The position numbers were made by a program, and so were the translations under genes. The notes below the pieces were generated by a model that worked only from the letters and a program-made list of their open reading frames with translations, searched no databases and was not told where the DNA came from. Shown one piece after another: positions 35,298 to 47,900 of a stretch of DNA of 64,000 bases. Source of the stretch: Capitulum mitella (Eukaryota > Arthropoda > Thecostraca > Pollicipedomorpha > Pollicipedidae); contig CP099839.1 in NCBI GenBank assembly GCA_030062745.1, positions 22,081,324-22,145,323 on the forward strand. The letters are read 5' to 3'. Every line of letters starts with the position of its first letter. Position 1 is the first letter of the stretch.

Positions 35298-36356
35298 CGT
35301 ATATATAACTATATATATAGTTATATATATATATATATATATTGATGTATAGTTATATATATATTTATAGTTATATATATATATATATATAATCAAGGCC
35401 AAGGCGTTAGGACCACATTCATAAGTTTTTTCGTGGAGTACTGCACAAGGCTTGCTTTAAAATGTTGCTTAGTTGGCAAGACCTCAGACCTGACTCATGG
35501 GATGGTACACCATGGGCTCGGCCACGCCTTTAAGGCTTCACATTTTAACATTAACATTATAAAGCTGTACCGCAAAATTGATTCAGAGCATGCCAAAGTC
35601 CTCCGCAGAGTTCTCCAATGTTTCCGCGCCTTTGCCGCGCCGGCTGGCTCCTTAGAGATCACGACACTCTTTGGCCATACCAGGCTGTTCAGCACGCGGC
35701 TCTGTGCTGCAATGAGAAGCACATTATCCATTTTCCCCCTGATTGTATTCAGTATTTGTACGCTTTAACTTATCAAAAGACAAAGATAAGCAGCAAACGT
35801 ACCAGAGCGTGAACAAAGGATTAAATATGGCTATGGGGAAGAAACCCCGTATCAATCAGGCACGTAAATACACATTTAATGCGATATCAAAGTGGGTAGC
35901 GATAAGGGGAAACAATGAATATAACAATACACCCTGTCCGAACTCTGTGTTTTGGAGGTGCATTTGTCCCCGTACCTCTGTTAGCGGCGTCCACAGAAGT
36001 CAAGCATTACCAGCTAACCTAACGTCACGTGAAGCTCAGAGACCATCAATGGCTTTTGTCTGTAGCCCACAAGAATAGGTGAACGGAAACAATGGTTGCA
36101 CGCATCATAGCAGAACTTCAAATAACAAACAAAACCCTTGCTCTAATGCCTACTGGTACCGTGACGTGACACTAAAAACACATCGTGCTGGCTGCAAACA
36201 GCGAGCCACGCCGCGTACATGTGTGCAAAATCTAGGCAACCAACAACTCACATACACTCTCATCTTACATCTCTGGTCGCTTCCAAACACAAAGCAATTT
36301 TTGGTGTAACTCCTCCCGTTCATTCTTCCTAGCCACACTCGCTGCCGGCAGGAAGC
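35078..36356. other. Convergent intergenic region
   Basis: This separates the stop of channel gene B (+) from the stop of the Knickkopf-like gene (-). Apart from AT arrays, no gene is seen. ATTAAA-type words occur on both strands, but no polyadenylation site is certain. Confidence 0.5.
35250..35392. repeat. AT microsatellite cluster
   Basis: Long (AT)n run followed by partial palindromes TATAACTATATATATAGTTATA and further AT tracts, in the 3' flank of channel gene B. Confidence 0.85.
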
Positions 36357-39300
36357 TTAGTTTGGCCACCTGGCGAGCGTCAGCAGAAGCAGCGGTGACA
36401 TGATTTGCCACAGGGCAGACCGGACGCCGCCGGCCGGGCTGGACGGTTTATCGGAGTTTTCGTCGGCAGCAGGCTGATGCTCGGGCTCGGGAATCGGCTC
36501 CGGCTCCGGATCACTGGATCGAACCACTGAAACCCAAATGGAGAGGTCGAGGTTCCTTGTTAACGTTACCAGGAACAGTCGTCTTTGGAGAAACGGGAAA
36601 CATGTGAAACGGAGGTGGACGTCTGATTCATAACGCATGGTTGTGACCGTATAGCGGCATATTACTAAGCGGGGTTTTAATAGATGACGATTTTGAAAGC
36701 ATGGTGCCGGACTTTCAAATCTTACCTCGTTCTACGTTGCGACGCACTCTTGAGTTTCCGTCCGTTGCCGTCTCGGCTTCCCGCAGTCTGCTCCAGATGT
36801 CTTCCAGAATGTGATGCGGAGTGGAATCCGAAAGCTGTGCCAGACAGATTTAAAATAATCTTTCAAAATTTCTAACAGTACGTACATGTTGACTTTGGAT
36901 GGGACCATGGGTACGCCTGCTCCTCGGCTTTAACTATGCGTAACCCACAAATAATCTGCAGGATTGCAGTGTTGTGAGCGATAGATCGTTTCAAACTTCA
37001 AAGCACTGTGTATCAATAATGAATGATAGCCTCATCTAAATTCGGCGGCAGACACAGCGTGAACTCTGATTTATACCCACACGTTTTGGAGGCATATTCC
37101 AACACTCATTTAGCTCGGTCAATCCGTCCATTTTTATTTCGATCTAAAGAAAAGCCAGACGCTGGAGAGAGTACGTCAGCAATGAAATAAATTACAAGGC
37201 TTGTTAAGAAAACAGGGGATTTGTCAGGGGAAAACAGGGGATGTAAACACATGCGTTTTGTGGATTGCCGGCTTCATCTAAAAACGCCAGACGGTGAAAA
37301 TGTCACGCCCGCCGACGCCTACCTTTGGTCTCTGCACCGCTCTCGGTTTCTGCGTCGCCTCCGGCGCCGGCGGTGCCTCCTCCGTGACGTCAGCGCGCTG
37401 CTGCGACACGGCAGCGTCGGCGGGCGGCGCCGGCGGCTCATCAAAGCCGTCCGAGTCGACCGGCGACGGCCGGAACGGCTCCTGCTCGAACACGGGCTGC
37501 ATGTGCGGCGCGCTGGGCAGCCGGTGGCGGCCGGCCGGGTCGGCGCCGCGGCCCGCCGTCGCCAGCGACAGGTGCGGTCCGGCCGGGCCCGGCTGCAGCA
37601 CCGGGAACGGTACCGGCACGTCCGGGTGGTCTTCGGGCACGCGCAGGCCGCCGCCGGGCCGTCCGTCGCGGCGCAGCTCCAGCACGCGGTTCGGGTTGGC
37701 GCGCGGCGGCGGGCGGCGGCGCGGCGCCGGCCGCCCGCCCAGGCTCGGCAGGTACTCGAGCAGGCCGCTGAGGAAGCCGCCCGGCCGGCGCGCCGGCGGC
37801 CGCTGCTGGCGCCGGAGCGGCGGCCGGCGCCGTTCATCCGGCCGCGGCGGTGCCAGGTCCGGTCCGAACTCTGTCCTGGGCGGTGCCAGCTGGGGGCCGA
37901 ACTCCGGCCCGGGCGGTGCCGGCTGGGGGCCGAACTCTGACCCGGGCGGTGCCGACTGGGGGCCGAAGTCGGGCACGGGCGGCTCCCGCTGCTCCCCGAA
38001 GTCGGGCCGCGGCGGCGCCAACTCCACGGCCGGGCGCCGCTGCAGCTGCGGCCCGGCCACCTCGCGGACGGCGCCCGGCGCGGCGGCGGCCGGCGACGCC
38101 GGTTCGGCGGCCGGCGGCACCACGGGCACGATGGAGACGGGCAGCGGGATGTTGACGGCCTGTGGCCGGCCGCCCGACTCCAGCGGGGGCCCGTCCTGCG
38201 CGGGCGAGGGCCGGAACCCGCCGGTGAGCGACACCAGGCGCTGGCTGCCGGCGGCGCTGCTGACTCGGCTGCTCCCGCTGGCCGCCACGTCGCCGACCTC
38301 GAACGCCAGCGGCGGGTTGTTGCGGTCGCTGTGCTTCACCGGCTTGAAGCCCGTCTCGAAGACGATGTCCTGCGGGTTGAAGCCGTGCCCCGGCGGGATG
38401 GGCCGCGGCTCGGAGAACGCCGGCCGCGCGGTCGCGCCGGCCCCGCCCTGCGGCCGGCCGAACACGACGGGCGGCACCGGCGCCCGCGACACCGCCGGCG
38501 AGTTTCGCACCGCCTGCGCAGTCGGCTGCCGCGGCCGGCTCGAAGTTGTCGCGGAGGTGCCGGGAGGAGGGCTCGGACGGCGGGCCGGCGCTGAGGGCGT
38601 CACCAGCACCGGTCTCTGCGAGAACGCGGGCGGGCGCGTGGAGCGCGGGGGAGGCCGGGTGGTCGGGCTCGTCGGCGGGGGACGGGTGCTCCGGTGGGGA
38701 GGCCGGGTCCGCGCAGGCTGACGGCTCTGCGGGGGACGCCGGCTCGGGGGAGGCTGACGGGTCGAGGTCTGTGGAGATTGCCGGGTCTGCGGAGGCTCAG
38801 AGGTCTGATGAGGTTGACGGGCCGGGCCGGGTCGGCGGATGGCCTGCTGAGGCGGTCGGCGACCGGTGCCGTGAGCGGGCCGCGCGGCCGGCGGGGCTTC
38901 AGACGACGGAGCGTGCTGCGGACGCTGTCGAACTGGCGGCCTGTTGAAGCGGTTCAGCGTTCTCCGGGGCGGAAGGGACGTGCGTTCCGGCTCTGCCCGA
39001 ACAGGCTCGCGGGGCCAGGAGTCCTCAGAATATTCGCTGTCCCGCTGAATTTCCTCCTCCGATCGCGGGGACTCCTCGTTATCCCGGAACGAGTCGAAGA
39101 AGGCGGCGCCGAACTGAGGGTCCAGCGCCGGCGGAGCGGCGCCGGCCGTCGCGTTCCGCGTTCCGGCCGGCCCCGGCGCAGGACGCCGCGAGCTGATGCG
39201 CGCGCCGAAGTCGAAGTCCGGCCTGGGTATGGGCAGGTCGCCGGCCGCCTGGGGCAGATCGGGCCGCGGAAACCCCAGCGGGAAGTCGCCGAAGCGGAAG

Positions 39301-42300
39301 CCAGCGCTCTGCTCGGCCGGCCGCGGTCGCCCGGCCGCCAAGGGCCGCGCCGGCGGCGGCGGCTGGTCCTCGAAATCGTCGTAGAAGTCGGCGTAGTCAG
39401 CTGGTGGCGGCGGCGGCGACGGCTCGACGTCTACGGCCGGCGTCGGCGTCAGCCCGTTCGAGAGCGTCTGCTCCACCCGCTGGCTGGGCTGCGCCAGTCC
39501 GTCTGAGTAGTAGTCGTACTCGTCGAACGCGCCTGGAGCAGGACCAGACTCGTGGCTTTCGCTCGGAAGGGAGCGGTCTCGTTCACCGCTGTCGCTGTAT
39601 TTTTGAAGTGCAATGAGCGCCTAGAGCAGTGCTTATCAGCGTCAGGAACCGCAAAAGATACATTTTACTCCAGCAGCAAGCTCAGTCTCTGGTTGCCTAG
39701 AGTTAAGATAAACGAGGCCTTTTCATGAAAACAGATAGACGGGAACGAAATATCGTTGGAATGAATCCCTAAGATCATTTCTGCAGTGCAACTCATTGTG
39801 CAAGTTTTCGAAAATCTTGAAAAGGACTTATCTTGCTGGTCGATGCGACAGACATAAACGTGGCAAGACATGGACAAACTACCAGTTACTAGCAACCGTC
39901 TTCACACCTTTCATGACTCGATCAACCTGGTTGAGCTGCGATGCCGGCACGCTGCTTCCGGACGGACAAGAATCGTGCACCTTTATCTTCCAGCCCAGGA
40001 ATCTATGCGTGAAACACTGCCAAAAAGCAAACAGCAGATAATGCTGGCGAGGTACGACTCAGTACGTAAATAAAGTCATTTGCATAGTCATGAGGTTATG
40101 ACATAGTCTTGAGGAGCAAACCGCCGAAAACAACACATCCCCCAGTGTTGGTCAGCATGAGCTGCGAGCGGACTGTACGTACATCGACGGTCCTGACTGT
40201 CGTGGGAACTTTGCGTCACGACGTATGACGCAGGTTGTCTCGGGTGGAACAAAACTATGCCTTCAGCCAGACTCGAGCCCAAGATGTTGCGGCTCTGGGG
40301 CTTTACGGCTCCGAAAGCAAGTCCGATAGCATTGTCCAAGACGAACAAATGTCTGCGTATTCCCCGTCAACGGCACATGACGCGTTTTGTTAGACGCGAA
40401 TTCAAGTGAGCCTTGTTATGACTCCTCGACGTCATCTAGAATCCATCACGTTATGTGTGACATTCCAATGAGACAGCGTTCTCCGTGTTTGTCCGTCATT
40501 TCTCGCGTCGGACGATTCTCATCTGGTGGCAGGGTGAGTCCAGGGGAGGACACGGTGCCCCAGCCGTGGCCCTCTGCCCAGGGCGCTTCCCCACCTGGTA
40601 GTACACCGTGTCGGGGGTGCTCTCGTCGGGCGTCCACTGCAGGATGCCCGGCTGGCCCTCCTCACAGTCGAGCTGGAGCGTGCGCTGGAAGGCGCCGAAC
40701 GAGGCGTGGCCGCCGGGCGGCTGCTCACGGCGCGGGTCCTGGCGCCACTCACAGAGTCGGCCGGTGGCCGTCGGCTGGGCGCTGCCGTCGCGGCCCACCT
40801 CGACGCCGGCGAACACCCGCACGCGCTGCCGGCGGAGACGCCACGGTGAGAACGCCGGCGCCCGCTGCCGGGGGACCAGGGAGCCCCGAACGACTTCAAG
40901 TGTCGGGCAGTGGTTTCCACACGACAAGGCATTGGAGCCTGTTGTGTCGACAGCTTGGAGCGTCTGTCACTGCTACCCACTCTGGCAAAGTGGGTTCGAG
41001 TCGCCTCGGCGTTCTCTGTTTCTCCCTCAGATCATTTGGCAGCTGACCTTAAGCGGGAGGCACCGGCTACCGTGCGATTGTGTCGCTCACGTTGGCACGC
41101 TAAACTTTCGCCAGAGAATCATGTCGTTAGCCTGGAATTGCACAATCGGAAGTAGGAATCAGAGTTCGTGGAACAGACACTGCATGGCAGGTGTGTGTTC
41201 CACGAACCTCATGCCAGGCACGAACCTCATGCCTGGCAGGGAGTGTGGTAAATGCATCTCAGTAAAGCGTTCGGATAAGAATTCCAAAAAAAAGAAAACA
41301 AGAAACAACCGTTACAGATGACTTCCTCTACAAGTCCGACAACGCCTCGGGATATCACACAGGGCGCCCCCTCGGTTTTTCGTGAATAACTTCTGAACCG
41401 TTAGAGCCAGCCCAGCCAAACTTTCAGCACCTCTTCACCAATCAGTTTTACATACTTTAACATTAAAACCATCTCCATGCTAGGTCACGTTATGAAGACA
41501 TGATGTCAGAAATGAACCCTTGTATGCATGTTTTCGCTTCTTTGGACGGTGGCGGAAATATGCCTCTTTTTTAGAATATTCCCGAATGTAATGCGTGGAC
41601 TACTTGGATTTACATAGGACACGGTCTCCAAAAGGATATACCGTCATGATACGCCAACATTACCGGTCATGCTAGGTCACATGCATGATGGTAACTGGAC
41701 TGATTTGCGCTGTGGATAACAGAAGTGGTTGCCGGTGACCTTCCCCTTTGTTCAAGCCAGACAAGCAAATATATATGCGCCTCTTAGAAGTAAGACCAAT
41801 GTTTCACCTGACCTAGGCTGACCTTGATCCGGCATTTTTCATTTTTTGTCGTGTTTCTGATGCACAAGATGGTGGTCTTTCGTTTGATACTCAGTTGAAG
41901 GCCCGAAGACCAATATTGCCGATGATATGATGTACGAATCGGTGTCAGCTTTCCGACGTCCTGTTATGCGTTTTACGTCATCTGTGACTTCATCGGTAAA
42001 GTGACCAGGGTTAACATATTATTTCCTGAATTGCAAGACTCAGGGCTATCGATTGGTGGTAGACCGGTATAGATCCGACGGTTAGATCCTGAGATAACAG
42101 GGGGTACCCTTTTTGACTCCCCCCCAGGCGGTCGCGGGTACAAAACATATCAGGCGGTGCCGGGTTGAGTCTCCTTTGTTCCTCATTTCTTCTTCAGAAT
42201 TTCTTCTATAAATGATACTAATGGCTTCAATATAACCTGGCCAGTTTGAACGGTCTACACATTGCTTGAACCATAATTGTGCAGTGTGAAGGGGCCCACC

Positions 42301-44938
42301 CTGACGTATACCACCAAACCTCGTTGCATCCTCCTGCTCTTCCTCGGCGTGGGCGCTCACGTACCGCGCGCTCCTGGGCCGTCTTGAACTGGTAGCCGCC
42401 CTCGGGGTCGTCGGTGATGTAGAACGGGTGGTACTTGGCCGGCCGGTCAGGGTTCCTGCCGCCCTCCACTACGAACGTGTACGTCTGGCCGCGCACCACG
42501 TGCACCTCGGGGATGAGCAGGCCGTTCACGTACCACGCCACACCCCAGCCGGCGCGGCCCGTGATGGCGTCGTAGCCGCGCGCGCCGCCGGTCGGCCCCA
42601 CCTGGGCGTAGTAGACGCGGTCCTCGGGTTCGTGGCAACGCACGGGTGGGATGCGCCAGGCGGCGGGCCGGGCCGGCGGCTCGCCGAGCGCGGCCGGGGC
42701 CGCCGGCGCCGCGTCGCCGGGCGCCGTCACGGGGCAGCTCCAGGACGGACTGCGGCCGAAGTCGAGCAGCAGGTCGCCGCGCACCCGGCGCCGGTGGTAG
42801 CCGACCGCGCCGGCGCCGCTGACCGGGCCCACCGCCCAGATGACGGCCTGCGGGCGCGACGTGTTGAAGCTGCGGTCCAGCCGGTCGGCGGCCGCCATCG
42901 GCCGCTGGAAGGTCAGCATCGAGAAGCCGTTGATGAACGCCGAGTTGAGCAGCCGCACGCCGTCCTTGCCGCCCTGGTGTGGAAAAGGGGATTTTTAAAG
43001 GATTTGGTGGATTTGCGTGATAAAGAAACTGGCTTGAAACTGCGTCACGAGACAGTCGGATCGAGCAAAAGTCCCGTGCGGCGGAACCACAAGTACCCAG
43101 CGGTCTATGATAATTTCCTTTTTGCGCGAAATTCCGTGACATTCACCGACAACATCGCATTTAAGCTGACGTTTGCTTGCACAAACCGCGTCGTGATCAA
43201 ACTCCCATCGGACAAAAACAATCAGCCGCCCATTATCAATCATCGGCCGCGGCAGGGGCGCCTGAGGCGCGCCGTCCCGCGGCCCGCCGACGCCATTCCA
43301 CACATTCACATTCACACACTCGGTAAAGCGGTCGCGCACAATGGGCCATGCGTCACACAGCAACTACTGCCGCCAGCGCCGCCGGTCGCCGGCGGCCGCG
43401 GCCGCGCCGCCCGCAGCCACCCACCCTGAGCTTGTCGTCGGGACAGGCGCCGGTGCCGGCCGCGCAGCGCGCCTTGCCCTGCAGGTGGTAGTCGCGGGCG
43501 AAGCCCTGGCCGGAGTCGCGGTCCAGCCAGGCGACCACCACGTCGCCGCCGGTCATGACGCTCCTGGTCTCGGCGCCGCTCAGGCCGAACGCCATGTACT
43601 GGCCGTCCTCTGTCGGCGGAACGGAGCGTCACGGAACGGGCCGCCGACGCCGACGGCAGGGAGCCATTGGTCAGCTCCTGGAGGGCCACAGTCATGACTG
43701 GAGATGTAGGAGGGACTGGAGCGTTCGGAGGGTGTAGACCCCCACCTTTCAGAGATTTTAACGCTATGCCTACTCAAATAAGCGGTCTGGAATCCTACGA
43801 GGAGCTCATACTCCCCAGTAATTCTCGGACGTTCCATTCATGGTCAGAATGTCATGCATTGATCAAACGTGGCTCTCAGGAGTACAAAATCGGAACCCGA
43901 CAGCCTTTACCAGCAGCAAGGAACTTGACAGCCAACATCAGCAGTATGAGACATCCTCGTCACGAGCTCAGGCAAGCTGGGACAAAAAAGCATGTTGGAC
44001 CTGAATGGAGGGTGTCACCTCTGAAAAGCTCATGGCAGGGTTAGAGAGAACGGACTCCAGTGGTTTCGGAAAACGCGTAGCCGAAGGGTCATATGGTAAC
44101 ATGGTTTGTTTCGTCAACAACGTTCATATTTACAAGACGCTGGAAGCAATCGATAACAACGCAGACCATAAACAACTCGCCTTTATCACCAGTTTTTCTG
44201 CTTGTCGCCCCAACCTCCTGTAAGCCCATTCCCACACCACCCCCTCCACGTCGGCCGCCGGCGGCCGCCCCCGCCGCTGCAACGGCCGCGGCGCGGCCGG
44301 TCGGCCGGCGGGAGGCGGCCGCGGCCAGAGCACCGTCGCGGCGCCATTAGCTGGACATAATTGGCGGGATGACGGCCGTGACCGGCGCACCCCTCCTCCG
44401 GCGGCGGTTGGCCAACCGCGGCGGCGGCGCGTCCCAGCCGGCCGCCGGCTGACCTATTTTGCTGACGAGCTGCATGACGATCGACTGGCCGGCCACCGCC
44501 CAGCGCACCTCGAACGCCAGCTGCTCGTCCAGCACCTCGCAGTTGAGCTTCGTCTGCGGACGGCGGGCCGGTCGGTCAGAGGAACCGCCCGCCTGGGCTG
44601 CACGACTGTGACGTATGCATGTATTTATGACGAATGTGTGGGACGTGCTAAAACAGAGCACGGCTGCTTGGAGCACGGCAGAGCAGAGAACGTTTGTGAA
44701 GAGCATGGCAGAACAGAGCATGGCCGTGTCGAGCGTGGCAGCGTGGCAGAACAGAATGCGGCTGTGCAGAACAGAGCAGGACTGTGTGGAGCGTGGCAGA
44801 ACGGTCGTACAGAGCAGGGCAAAACAGAACAAGACTGTGTGGAGGGCTGTAAGATCCGAGGTTATACATATTTACACCCCTTTCTCCCCTGCTCGCTCTC
44901 CCCGCCCTTCCGTCTCTCTTCCTTTCTTTCTCTCTCTA

Positions 44939-44978
<40 letters not shown>

Positions 44979-47900
44979 CCCCAGGGTCGCACCCAGGATT
45001 TTCTTAAAGGGGGGAGCTCAGTGCGAATTGAAATCACACGAAAAATGTTTGCTGGGAAGACGATGTACAATGGTTTTCACGAAAAATGCAGGCTTAAGTG
45101 GTGGAGGCGGGGTTGGCGGCTGCGCCTGTGTTTCTTTTTTCTCCTTCTTTATTTCTCTCTTTCTTTCCTTTTCTCTCTCTTTCTCCCTTTCTCTCATCTC
45201 TCCCTTGCAACCCCCCATACACGAAGAGCTTGGCTGTGTTTGCTGCGAAATGTGTCAGGCGTATCATCTCATATTCTTTGAGGGAACAATAGCACACAGT
45301 CAAACAAAGGAATGACTAGGGGAAACATTAGTCATCACATTGCCAGGCAAACCATAATAGTAAACTTGACATCCCTTACCAATTTGCATCTACTGTGATG
45401 AAATAAACATGCACAACTATTAAACGAGGGACGCACAGAGATCAAACGTCAGCAAACGTCAGGCCGGCGTAGTCTGTGCAATTCGTAGAGAACAGCAAAA
45501 CGACCAGCGCGGGTTAAGAGTCAGTTCAATCAAATCGATAGGTTCATACACATACCAGCACTCATGGTGTACCCCGAAGGCCACCTCCTCTGTGTGTTCA
45601 ACACCTTGCAGCCAGGTCCTTCGAAATCATCGAGGCTCCATCAGTGGCAATGCCCGTATCTACGAAACACCATAGCCAGAGTCTGTAGAGAAGACAGTAC
45701 GGTGTGTATGGTAAGAATGTGGACAGCCTGTGAAAGAACCGTTTTAGAATGAAGGAGAAACAACGGTAGTGCTGTTTTTATAGAACACGTGAAGGAGAAA
45801 AAGACACATGCGACCAACCGAACTCACATACGTGTGGTAGTGTTTTCACCACAGTGTTTGCGTTTCATGCAGTGCAAGAAAGATGCCCACGTAATGACAT
45901 TACTCGCGTGCGGGACGGACATCCTCACTGAAGAGCGCCGAATGCAAATCAGTCGCATCAAATGTGCATACACTCGACTGTATACCTATGCTGATGTTCA
46001 CCGACAGCGGTGATACTTCCCTTGCTAGCTTTTGATATCTCATATTTGTTTTTTTGCAATGTAGGTATTGACAACAATGCATATGCAGCTCTTATTCATT
46101 GGATAATCTGGCATCAGTCGGTGACCACCGTGTCATGGCGCCGACATCAATATCGGTACCATGACAGCTTTGGTACTTTGTCTTAAGTACAATGTTCAAC
46201 TTGTCTTTGAACTGAGTTAGCCACGTTGTAGTGTGTAGCGTTGGAAATACATTTCTTTTATATTCGCATATTTCGTCTGAAACCTTGCGTATTTCCCACG
46301 TGTCATTCGTTCGTGTCCTGTTGTCAGCTACTGCGTGACGACACTAGCAGATGCAGGCCAATGGCCGCTATTAGAAGATGCACATGACGTCATTATCAAC
46401 AGGGGATGCCAAACCACAGCCTCTGACAAATCATATGTCCTTCTAGGTGTTTAAGAAATCATGTTCTCTTCTAGGGCTGTTAAGTATGGCTCAGAAAAAT
46501 AAGCGCGAAAACGAGATCAGTGGCCTTTGACCAAGATGGAACATTCCCGCAGGTTTCTCGTAAAGGGCTGTCCTTTTTCTGCTACGTAATGCCTGCTTGA
46601 TCCTAACGAACGTCACACCAAATGGCTGAAGACCGGTGTCAGCGGGATGCTTTTTACAAGACACATTCATGTCATAAGGGCTGAAGCTCGTATATTCCTC
46701 ACATGAAAATGGCCCTTCGCAAAACCATTCATTATTAGAAGGCAATTAAATAAAACTATACTCATATGTCGTTCGACTGTTACGTTCTTTAAAGGCCAAT
46801 AACTTGCTCAGCACTTGAGATTAAATCTTGTAGTTTTGTCAGATTATAACTGCGTTCTTCTGAATGATTTGAATGTTCACCAACAATGCGGTATTTGCAC
46901 ACTTCTTGTTTACAAAACTATTTGAGTAGCGATGTTTTTTGTGCCTCAGCGTATGTTTCCGCGATATCCTTGAGTATCGCGTATTGGAGCCGTTCATCAG
47001 TAAGGGTGAAAATAATATGGACGCTCGTGGGTTTAAAAAAAGCCATTCATCGGAGCAAAACTACCTATCTAAGTATATCAATTTACACTCCCTTGGTGTT
47101 AAGAACTGACACACGGCAAAAATAACACAAACAATATTCAAACCTCTCTTCCGAGTTTCACCACAAAGGCATTGTGTCTGGCACCTCATGCGCCCCACAT
47201 GGGAGACTACGGCTTTGACAGAAATAACTTAACGAATAGGAACCTAGCCGAAGCACTGAACAGCTTTACCGCAATGCCGTGCGTAACAAGAATGCAAGCC
47301 ACTTAAGATCAATTTGACGGTATATGTGTGAACTGCGTTAAACAAATCATGAAATGAATAAAGAAGTCATTAAGTCAAGGAGTTCGGTTTCTGTCTACAG
47401 TATGACGGCCATATTCACTCACTGCGGTAGTTCACTCCATATAAAATATCGTCCAGCATTTCCATTTTGCCTCGTTGCATATCGCAAAATAACCTGTTAT
47501 GCGTAGATCCAAGTCAGTCTTTTTGTATCTGAGTAATCGTCATTTGACACCTATAGCACGCCCATAGTGTTGGTAACTATCATCACTGAGCAGTTAAAAA
47601 CATTTTTGAAAAGAAACGTCGAAGAATGAGAACATCATCTCTGCTCGCTGCTAATTGCACGGACCAAAAAAGTCGCCACACTAACGCAAATTCGATCGCA
47701 ATTCAAGAGCTTCAAGAATGATTTATTTTCTTGCGAAAGCTGCATGATTCAAGGTAAAGCGGCTGGGAAGTTATTAGTCAGCAAAAAGCGTTATCAACTG
47801 GCTGGCCATTGAATTCGATTTCTTCTGCTTGATTAATCAAGACCCACCAAGCTATCAAAGAACTTTAGCCTACTCGTTACACGTCCCTAATTCGTGTGGT

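Noticed and set aside
37294-38721. Long plus-strand open frame (about 475 codons) opposite the Pro-rich exon
   Set aside because: It is the antisense shadow of the GC-rich, Pro-rich minus-strand exon. The minus frame has splice sites in phase with 12 other exons and the plus frame has no domain.
44608-45315. Open frames through the GAGCATGGCAGAACA repeat and CT tract
   Set aside because: They arise from tandem repeat and microsatellite periodicity plus element M; no protein signal.
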